7,391 bases of DNA, from positions 1-7,391 of the forward strand of contig DFIE01000084.1 in the NCBI GenBank assembly GCA_002372735.1, in the 5' to 3' direction. Under the pieces are notes generated by a model that saw nothing but the letters and a program-made list of their open reading frames with translations, ran no database searches and was not told the origin of the DNA. The stretch comes from Clostridiales bacterium UBA3705. Lineage in GTDB: Bacteria; Bacillota_A; Clostridia; Oscillospirales; Oscillospiraceae. The position numbers and the translations under genes are program-made. Shown here piece by piece: positions 1 to 7,391 of this stretch (the first letter of the stretch is position 1; each line of letters starts with the position of its first letter).

Positions 1-330
1 CACGGATTCCAGCACCTTTTTGGCCCCGCCCACATGGTCCTTGTCAAAGTGGGTGATGATCAGCGCGTCCAGCTTTGCAATGCCCAGCTCCTCCAGCTTG
101 GCCAGGATCACCTTGCCAAAGCCGCTCTCGCCGGTGTCAATCAGCACCGCCATGGTGCTGTTCCAAAGCAGAAAGGCGTCGGCCTTGCCCGCCTGGAAGC
201 AGTAGACGTGCAGCTCCTCCGTCACTGCGGTCTGCCCGGTCTCCGGGACCGGCCCGGCCACGGCGGCGCAGCCCGTCAGCAGCCCCGCCAGCAGTCCGGC
301 CAGCAGCCGGAGCCTCCAATTGGTGTTCAT
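1..330 (-). CDS. MBL-fold (ComEC/Rec2-like) hydrolase lipoprotein, N-terminal part
   Basis: The gene runs off the left edge; 110 codons are visible. The first 20 residues are a lipoprotein signal peptide: basic N-terminus (NWRLR), a hydrophobic Leu/Ala/Gly stretch and a lipobox LLTGC with Cys21 as the lipidation site, so the product should be anchored outside the membrane. From about residue 40 the sequence is a metallo-beta-lactamase fold: HVYCFQAGKADAFLL, then VLIDTGE, then the metal site THFDKDHVGG (residues 93-102). The HxDxDH form, with Asp where classical enzymes have the second His, is typical of stand-alone relatives of the ComEC/Rec2 hydrolase domain. Such proteins are presumed to cleave phosphodiester or nucleotide substrates outside the cell, but the substrate here is unknown. 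The start is fixed by AGGGAGGG seven bases upstream. It lies downstream of recG in the same direction, with a 321-bp gap, so it is probably transcribed separately. Fold and lipidation are well supported; function is not. Confidence 0.85.
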   Translation of the reverse strand, partial: MNTNWRLRLLAGLLAGLLTGCAAVAGPVPETGQTAVTEELHVYCFQAGKADAFLLWNSTMAVLIDTGESGFGKVILAKLEELGIAKLDALIITHFDKDHVGGAKKVLESV

Positions 331-349
331 GGCAAATCCCTCCCTTTCC

Positions 350-371
350 GGGCCGGGTTGCCTCCCGGCCC
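350..371 (-). other. Perfect GC hairpin just upstream of the lipoprotein gene RBS
   Basis: GGGCCGGG and CCCGGCCC are exact reverse complements separated by a six-base loop. In the minus-strand transcript the stem ends a few bases before the AGGGAGGG ribosome binding site of the MBL lipoprotein gene. No T-run follows on either strand, so it is not a simple terminator. It may be a leader stem affecting translation or stability; this is inferred from position only. Confidence 0.4.
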
Positions 372-386
372 TGGCAGAAGCATACC

Positions 387-425
387 GCCCCGGACTTAAT
401 GGAACCTTAATCCGGGGCAGTTTTT
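387..425 (+). terminator. Rho-independent terminator-like hairpin reading rightward
   Basis: The left arm GCCCCGGACTTAA (387-399) pairs with TTAATCCGGGGC (407-418): 12 base pairs with one bulged C and a seven-base loop. AG and then five Ts (421-425) follow, which is the layout of an intrinsic terminator on the plus strand. No plus-strand gene ends here, so it would stop transcription antisense to the MBL lipoprotein gene. Read on the minus strand, the same stem lies in that gene's leader, preceded by an A-run, and would not terminate. Confidence 0.45.
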
Positions 426-462
426 CCATGCGAAATTCTTTCCGCAGATCGGAAACAGGAGG

Positions 463-600
463 TTACAAGGATTATGTCAACAATTTACAATTCTTTACCA
501 TTTTTCCACCGCCTGGGGGAAATCCCTGAAAATTCGTGGAAAACTCGGGCTTTTGCCTGCCGCACTCGGTGGAAAACCCTGTGGATTGTGTGAAAAACTC
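463..600. other. AT-rich stretch with clustered DnaA-box-like motifs
   Basis: An AT-rich run (463-508) is followed by TTTTCCAC (502-509), GTGGAAAAC (536-544), a second GTGGAAAAC (569-577), TGTGGATTG (580-588) and GTGTGAAAAAC (588-598). The boxes resemble TTATCCACA or its complement, with two mismatches each where compared over nine bases. The two identical 9-mers are 33 bp apart, close to three helical turns. Together this resembles a weak DnaA-binding cluster beside an unwinding-prone stretch. No dnaA, dnaN or rpmH is visible, so calling it an origin would be unsupported. It is listed as structure within the 321-bp gap between recG and the lipoprotein gene. Confidence 0.3.
474..593 (+). CDS. 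Possible 39-residue small protein with strong RBS (unrecognised)
   Basis: An ATG at 474 opens 39 codons ending in TGA. Upstream is AGGAGG at 457-462 with an 11-base spacer. The 11-mer GGAGGTTACAA here is identical to the one in front of gpmI at 6153-6163. The peptide begins MSTIYNSLPFFHRLGEIP and carries two Trp-Lys-Thr motifs (SWKT, RWKT) produced by a direct repeat in the DNA; it is basic, with no signal peptide or membrane segment. I do not recognise it. A six-bp hairpin (439-455, TTTCCG/CGGAAA) sits just before the RBS. I found no promoter, and the hairpin-plus-T-run at 387-425 would block readthrough from the left. The same bases hold DnaA-box-like repeats, so the ORF could be chance. 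It is called on the RBS alone. Confidence 0.3.
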   Translation: MSTIYNSLPFFHRLGEIPENSWKTRAFACRTRWKTLWIV

Positions 601-625
601 TCTTCCGGATGGGATTATTCCGGAA
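593..625 (-). terminator. Candidate recG terminator
   Basis: About 27 bases past the recG stop on the minus strand, TTCCGGA and TCCGGAA form a seven-bp stem around a nine-base loop. GAGAG and then five Ts (597-593) follow. The five-base gap before the T-run weakens it as an intrinsic terminator, but place and orientation fit the end of the recG transcript. Confidence 0.4.
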
Positions 626-651
626 ATTCTGTCAACCGCCGGCGTTTCCTC

Positions 652-2703
<2,052 letters not shown>

Positions 2704-2727
2704 AACGCACCTCCGTATTCTGTCTCT

Positions 2728-2756
2728 ATTATAGGCGGTTTTTACCGGATTTGCAA
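2728..2756 (-). promoter_or_regulatory. Sigma-A-type promoter of recG
   Basis: On the minus strand TTGCAA (2756-2751) is followed after exactly 17 bases by a perfect TATAAT (2733-2728). Transcription would begin near 2721, about 18 bases before the recG ATG and just upstream of its GGAGGTG. This gives recG its own start despite the same-strand ATPase gene 70 bp upstream. Confidence 0.8.
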
Positions 2757-2773
2757 CGGTGGTTTTGGGCGGA

Positions 2774-3826
2774 TTACAGGGCCTGCCGCAGCCTTTGGCG
2801 CAGGTCCCGGGCAATGGTCTCCACCCTGGCAAAGTCCACCGCCGGGCGGTACAGCCGCTCCAGGGTGTCGTGGTGGCGCTTGGCCCGGGCCAGCCACACA
2901 ACGGCCTGGTCCACGGTCCGGTTTCGCAGCTCCGCCAGGGTGCGCAAGGCGTCCAGCACCTGGGGCTTTTGCCCGGCCAGCACCGCCCCGTCCAGGTCCG
3001 CCACCCGCAGCCCGGGGGCCGGGGCAGGGAAGAGGGTGCTGCAGCGCACGTAGCACAGCCCCAGCGCCGGCACCGTGAGACTGGCGGGATTGTCGGGGGC
3101 CAGGGGGTCCGCGGCGGAGATCACCGTGTAGCCCAGCCGGACGTACCGCCGCTCCAGCCGGGCCAGCACCGCCCCGGACAGGCCGAAGTCGTCCCGGATC
3201 TGCCACACCTTCGTCGCCTCCGGGGGCTGCACCAGCAGTCCCTTGGGGGTGACGGCCCGGTCAAACCGGCGCAGCACCCGGCCCTGGGCGTCGGCGGGGG
3301 CGGGCTGGGGCTCGGCCAGGGTCTCCAGGCAGCCCTCCAGCACCGGCTCCACCTCGCCCAGGGCCAGGGCCATGGCCCTCTCCAGGGCGGCGGCAGCGGC
3401 CAGGGCGGCGTAGACCGGCCCGTAGCAGGCGGCGTTCTTCTCCTTGGCCCGGCGCAGCAGCGGGGCCCTGCGCGCGGCAGCGGCAGGCTGATAGCAGACT
3501 CCGAGGTTTACATAAGAAGCTCCGCATCCGCACAGGGGGGGCTCCACCACATGGGGGGCGGTGCCGTCCACCAGGGCCAGCCCCGCCGCCGGCACGATCA
3601 ACCCGTCCAGAGAGTCGGGGTCTGAGGAGCAGAGGATCTCCTCCCGGTCCAGGCCCATCTCCTCCGCCTCGGCAGCCAGGGCCCGCATCAGGGTGGATTT
3701 GCCGCAGCCCGGTCCGCCCTTCAAAATCAGCAGCTGCCGGATCCGGGGGTCGTCAAACAGTGCGTCATAGGCCGAGCGAAAGCCCTGGGGCGTGTTTGCC
3801 CCTAAAAAATATCGGGTCAGTGTCAT
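2774..3826 (-). CDS. P-loop ATPase of the PRK06851 type
   Basis: A 350-residue soluble protein recalled as resembling the clostridial/bacillal family PRK06851, whose role is not established. The N-terminal half opens with RYFLGANTPQGFRSAY (5-20), then Walker A GGPGCGKST (37-45), LCSSDPDSLDGLIVP (65-79) and VDGTAPHVVEPP (86-97), all family hallmarks. The C-terminal half repeats the layout: RRFDRAVTPKGL (186-197), a beta strand, and VISAADPLAPDNPASLTVPALGLCYV (235-260). At the P-loop position it reads RDDFGLSGA instead of GGPGCGKST, so the second site should not bind nucleotide. The middle (about 113-185) is Ala-rich and helical. The frame is open upstream to 4036, but the ATG at 3826 has GGAGGG six bases before it, and the residues upstream are just translated intergenic repeat. 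No membrane segment or signal peptide. Family assignment is from memory of its motifs; the biological job is unknown. Confidence 0.8.
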   Translation of the reverse strand: MTLTRYFLGANTPQGFRSAYDALFDDPRIRQLLILKGGPGCGKSTLMRALAAEAEEMGLDREEILCSSDPDSLDGLIVPAAGLALVDGTAPHVVEPPLCGCGASYVNLGVCYQPAAAARRAPLLRRAKEKNAACYGPVYAALAAAAALERAMALALGEVEPVLEGCLETLAEPQPAPADAQGRVLRRFDRAVTPKGLLVQPPEATKVWQIRDDFGLSGAVLARLERRYVRLGYTVISAADPLAPDNPASLTVPALGLCYVRCSTLFPAPAPGLRVADLDGAVLAGQKPQVLDALRTLAELRNRTVDQAVVWLARAKRHHDTLERLYRPAVDFARVETIARDLRQRLRQAL

Positions 3827-3862
3827 TTCGGTCCCTCCTGCAAAAGATTCGGGGATTGCATC

Positions 3863-3893
3863 ACCGGCATCAGTATATGCGCGGGCCTGCCCC
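3863..3893 (-). promoter_or_regulatory. Possible sporulation-type (sigma-K/E-like) promoter for the ATPase gene
   Basis: Within the 97 bp upstream of the ATPase gene the minus strand reads TCACAG, then a GC-rich stretch, then CATATACTG. The AC dinucleotide lies 17 bases before CATA, close to the mother-cell sigma-K pattern (AC, 16-17 bases, CATAnnnTA), with one mismatch in the final TA. No TTGACA/TATAAT pair was found nearby. The motif is short and degenerate, so this is only a lead. Confidence 0.25.
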
Positions 3894-3923
3894 GCTGTGA
3901 CAGAGGGTTTTTCTCGCCGCTCA

Positions 3924-4080
3924 TACTGAACTCCCATAGAAAGATTGAAGAATGTTCCGTGCAGGAATTGCGCCAGACGAGGCGGAGGACGCAGGCGGGC
4001 TTGACGCCCGGCAAGGACGACAACGAAGTATGGCACAATTCCTGCCGGAACAGATTAAAGGTTTCTATGGGAGCTCAGTA
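3924..4080. repeat. 157-bp inverted-repeat element flanked by TCA, possibly MITE-like
   Basis: Outer arms: TACTGAACTCCCATAGAAA (3924-3942) and the reverse complement of 4062-4080 agree at 18 of 19 positions. Inner arms: 3954-3975 and 4031-4051 pair through GTTCCG and GCAGGAATTG, with one bulge and one mismatch. A small hairpin CGGGC-TTGAC-GCCCG lies in the centre (3996-4010). Transcribed either way, the whole would fold into a long stem with an internal loop. TCA flanks it on both sides (3921-3923 and 4081-4083), consistent with a 3-bp target duplication. The right TCA is the complement of the spoIIR stop codon TGA, so the element begins directly after spoIIR. It encodes nothing convincing. 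Mobility is inferred; the nested repeats are directly visible. Confidence 0.75.
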
Positions 4081-4680
4081 TCAGTTGAGCCCCAGCTCCG
4101 CCAGCTTGTCCAGCAGCCAGAACCTTAGCTCCACAGCGGGGGTATCCCCGGTGAGCAGGTCCCGGTCCGCCTGGCTGAGTCCTGCGGCGCTGGCGGCCTC
4201 CTCGAAGCCCCGGGCCGTGGCGGGCAGGCACAGGGCCGGGAAGGCCACGCACCACCAGTTGTGTCCCCGGCCGGAGCCGATGGTCAGCCGCAGGCTCTCA
4301 TAGGGCCCCGCAGGCAGGCGGAAGGTGTCGTATTGCCGGGTGGGGAAGTCCTCCTGCCCCAGCGAGAGGGTGAGCTCCATGGGGCGGTCCCCCATGGCGG
4401 CCAAGGCGGCCTCTCCCAGCCGGGGCAGGGCAGCCTGCAGCCGGGCCCGGGCCTGGGCCCGGGTGCTGCAGTCCCGGGTGGCCTGCTCCGCCAGGGGCAG
4501 CACGGCGTTGCGCACCTGCAGCTTCATTGCCTGGTCCTCCCGGCTGTCAGAGGCCGCCACCACGTGCAGCCGGATCATCCCGCCGGCCAGCTGCCGCTGC
4601 CAGAGCACGCTCTCCAGCCCCAGGGCGGCCGCCCCCAGCACCAGCGCCAGCACCGCCAGGATCCACATTCGTTTCCACAT
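4081..4680 (-). CDS. spoIIR: Stage II sporulation protein R
   Basis: A 199-residue protein. In Bacillus SpoIIR is made in the forespore, crosses into the space between the septal membranes and triggers SpoIIGA to cleave pro-sigma-E, switching on mother-cell transcription. An N-terminal membrane or signal segment covers about residues 5-23 (MWILAVLALVLGAAALGLES). Then come the family signatures IRLHVVAASDSREDQAMKLQ (36-55), YESLRLTIGSGRGHNWWCVA (127-146) and FPALC (147-151), matching the usual I-R-x-H-V-x-A-x-S-D-S and N-W-W-C-V-x-F-P-x-L-C motifs. The start is set by AGGAGG eight bases before the ATG; the frame is open further upstream but without family similarity. It is divergent from guanine deaminase, and an inverted-repeat element starts directly after its stop. 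I could not find a sigma-F promoter that met the consensus. Confidence 0.93.
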   Translation of the reverse strand: MWKRMWILAVLALVLGAAALGLESVLWQRQLAGGMIRLHVVAASDSREDQAMKLQVRNAVLPLAEQATRDCSTRAQARARLQAALPRLGEAALAAMGDRPMELTLSLGQEDFPTRQYDTFRLPAGPYESLRLTIGSGRGHNWWCVAFPALCLPATARGFEEAASAAGLSQADRDLLTGDTPAVELRFWLLDKLAELGLN

Positions 4681-4735
4681 AGACAATTCCTCCTTTGTGC
4701 TGTACAGAGGATACCCGCCTTTGTCCCCTTTCAAC

Positions 4736-4765
4736 CCTCCGCCTGCAGATCGGAGAGGCTTTTTT
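4736..4765 (+). terminator. Terminator-like hairpin between divergent spoIIR and guaD
   Basis: CCTCCG (4736-4741) pairs with CGGAGAGG (4751-4758) with one bulged base; C and then six Ts (4760-4765) follow. Orientation is plus, just before the guaD promoter, where it could stop antisense transcripts crossing spoIIR. The loop is nine bases and the stem is short, so this is tentative. Confidence 0.3.
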
Positions 4766-4777
4766 CTTCTTCCACAG

Positions 4778-4805
4778 TTGCCTTTTCCAAAAAATCTGGT
4801 ATAAT
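4778..4805 (+). promoter_or_regulatory. Sigma-A promoter of the guaD-gpmI unit
   Basis: TTGCCT (4778-4783), a 16-base spacer and a perfect TATAAT (4800-4805) with TG one base before it (extended -10). Transcription would start near 4812, giving a leader of about 50 bases. Its first part can form a bulged stem (4813-4839, CCGG and GCGG arms). No purine-riboswitch core is recognisable in so short a leader. Confidence 0.8.
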
Positions 4806-4861
4806 GTAAGTACCGGAGTGCGGCATCTGCCCGCGCCGGAACGGAAAGGGAGTGGGCAAGC

Positions 4862-6133
4862 ATGGACATCATGATACTCAAGGGGCATATTTGTCACAGC
4901 AAAGACGCTGACACCATTGAGATCACCGAAAACGGATATTTGGTTGCCGCCGGGGGCCGCTGCCTGGGGGTGTATGCCGCCCTGCCGGCGCAGTACCGGG
5001 ACCTGCCGGTGACAGACTTCGGCGACCGGCTGATCATCCCGGGCATGAACGACCTGCATCTCCACGCCCCCCAGTTCACCTTCCGCGGCTTGGGCATGGA
5101 CATGGAGCTGCTGGACTGGCTGAACACCTATACCTTCCCCGAGGAGGCCCGCTATGAGGACCTGGCCTATGCCGACCGGGCCTATGAGATCTTTGTTCGG
5201 CGGCTGACCCGCTCGGCCACCACCCGGGCCTCCATCTTTGCCACGGTCCACACCCCGGCCACCCTGCTGCTGATGGAAAAGCTGGAGGCCTCCGGCCTGA
5301 TCACCCGGGTGGGCAAGGTGAACATGGACCGCAACACCTCTCCCGCCCTGCTGGAGCCCTCCGCCCAGGCTGCCTGCCGGGACACCGAGACCTGGATCCA
5401 AGCCGCCCTGGCGCGGTTTACCCGCACCACCCCCATTCTGACGCCCCGGTTTGTGCCCACCTGCTCTGATGAACTTTTGGCCGGGCTGAAGGTGCTGCAG
5501 CAAAAGTACGGCCTCCCCACCCAGAGCCATCTGAGCGAGAATTACAGCGAGATCGCCTGGGTCAGGAGCCTGAACCCCAAATCCCGGTTCTACGGCGACG
5601 CCTACGATATGTTCGGCATGTTCGGCGGCGACCACCCCTGCGTCATGGCCCACTGCGTCCACTCCGGCCCCGAGGAGCTGGAGCTGATCCGTCAGCGGGG
5701 GGTCTGGATTGCCCACAGCCCGGAATCCAACATGAACCTGGCCTCCGGCGTGGCGCCGGTGTCCCGGTATCTGGACATGGGCCTGCGGGTGGGCCTGGCC
5801 ACCGACGTGGCGGGGGGCAGCCATGAGAGCATGCTCCGGGCCGTGATGCACGCCATTCAGGCCAGCAAGCTCCGCTGGCGGCTCCAGGACCAAAGCGTCA
5901 AGCCTCTTACCGTAGACCGGGCCTTCTATCTGGCCACCGCAGGGGGCGGCAGCTTCTTTGGCAGGGTGGGGCGCTTTGCCCCGGACTACGAGCTGGACGC
6001 CCTGGTGCTGGAGGATGCCGGGCTGGAGACGCCCCGGCCCCTGCCTGTGCGGGACCGGCTGGAGCGGCTGATCTACCTGGCGGACGAGAGAAACATCCAC
6101 GCCAAATACGTGGCGGGGAACCGCCTGTTTTAA
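4862..6133 (+). CDS. guaD: Guanine deaminase (amidohydrolase superfamily)
   Basis: A 423-residue cytoplasmic enzyme that converts guanine to xanthine and ammonia. An N-terminal composite beta domain (about 1-58) leads into the barrel at IIPGMNDLHLHAPQ (58-71), where His66 and His68 are metal ligands and HAPQ is the guanine deaminase form. Others: VGKVNMDRN (150-158, a guanine deaminase signature), SHLSEN (222-227, ligand His223 and catalytic Glu226), AHCVH (263-267, ligand His264) and LATDVAGG (312-319, ligand Asp315). AHSPESNMNLASG replaces the commoner HCPTSNLFLGSG, so other aminohydrolases of this superfamily are a minor alternative. The start at 4862 has AGGGAG nine bases upstream; an in-frame ATG three codons later is too far from it. 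It is first in a unit with gpmI, separated by an AT-rich 33 bp without a terminator. Purine regulation is plausible, but no operator was seen. Confidence 0.88.
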   Translation: MDIMILKGHICHSKDADTIEITENGYLVAAGGRCLGVYAALPAQYRDLPVTDFGDRLIIPGMNDLHLHAPQFTFRGLGMDMELLDWLNTYTFPEEARYEDLAYADRAYEIFVRRLTRSATTRASIFATVHTPATLLLMEKLEASGLITRVGKVNMDRNTSPALLEPSAQAACRDTETWIQAALARFTRTTPILTPRFVPTCSDELLAGLKVLQQKYGLPTQSHLSENYSEIAWVRSLNPKSRFYGDAYDMFGMFGGDHPCVMAHCVHSGPEELELIRQRGVWIAHSPESNMNLASGVAPVSRYLDMGLRVGLATDVAGGSHESMLRAVMHAIQASKLRWRLQDQSVKPLTVDRAFYLATAGGGSFFGRVGRFAPDYELDALVLEDAGLETPRPLPVRDRLERLIYLADERNIHAKYVAGNRLF

Positions 6134-6166
6134 AGAAAAATAAAAATCAATTGGAGGTTACAACAT

Positions 6167-7391
<1,225 letters not shown>

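Noticed and set aside
475..480. TTGACA on the minus strand as the -35 of the lipoprotein gene
   Set aside because: At 16-18 bases downstream there is no acceptable -10 (TGTTTC at 17). The second minus-strand TTGACA at 630-635 also lacks one.
2759..3625. 288-codon plus-strand open frame opposite the ATPase
   Set aside because: Antisense shadow of the same compositional kind; no RBS or recognisable domain.
3823..4038. 71-codon minus-strand frame, and the upstream extension of the ATPase frame to 4036
   Set aside because: Both mostly translate the inverted-repeat element. The ATPase has a well-placed RBS at its own ATG at 3826, and the upstream residues do not resemble the family.
4681..4861. 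Sigma-F promoter for spoIIR
   Set aside because: GGGGACAAAG near 4721-4730 vaguely recalls a sigma-F -10, but no GTATA-like -35 stands at the right distance.
4806..4861. Purine riboswitch in the guaD leader
   Set aside because: The leader is only about 50 bases and lacks a three-way-junction core; only a small bulged hairpin can be drawn.
4547..6100. 517-codon minus-strand open frame opposite guanine deaminase
   Set aside because: Gly/Gln/His/Val-rich shadow of guaD; it also runs across the guaD promoter into spoIIR in another frame.

Overview
The window reads as chromosomal DNA of a GC-rich, spore-forming Firmicute. The best guess is a gut Oscillospiraceae/Ruminococcaceae-type clostridium. 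This rests on three things seen together: a stage II sporulation protein (SpoIIR), strong AGGAGG-type ribosome binding sites with TTGNNN/TATAAT promoters, and a heavily G/C-biased third codon position. That bias also produces very long antisense shadow ORFs. The genus is inferred, not shown.

Layout. The left two thirds is read leftward on the minus strand. From right to left it holds spoIIR (4680-4081), a 157-bp inverted-repeat element (4080-3924), a P-loop ATPase of the type catalogued as PRK06851 (3826-2774), recG (2703-652), and the start of a lipoprotein with a metallo-beta-lactamase fold (330 to beyond the left edge). The right third is read rightward from a divergent promoter. It holds guanine deaminase (4862-6133) and, 33 bp later, cofactor-independent phosphoglycerate mutase (6167 to beyond the right edge).

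How the genes relate. recG has its own clear promoter and works in replication-fork and recombination repair. SpoIIR would signal across the forespore septum to activate sigma-E. Guanine deaminase (purine salvage or nitrogen release) and GpmI (glycolysis) probably share one transcript. These are mostly housekeeping functions rather than one pathway, and I see no complete novel multi-gene system.

The most interesting material is between the genes. First, a 157-bp near-palindromic element is flanked by TCA on both sides and abuts the spoIIR stop codon; it looks like a small dispersed or mobile structured repeat. Second, the 321-bp gap between recG and the lipoprotein gene is AT-rich, carries repeated TTTTCCAC/GTGGAAAA (DnaA-box-like) motifs, and contains a plus-strand 39-residue ORF with a strong Shine-Dalgarno. 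That gap also holds a plus-strand terminator-like hairpin and a candidate recG terminator. Third, the C-terminal half of the ATPase looks like a duplicate of its N-terminal half that has lost its P-loop.
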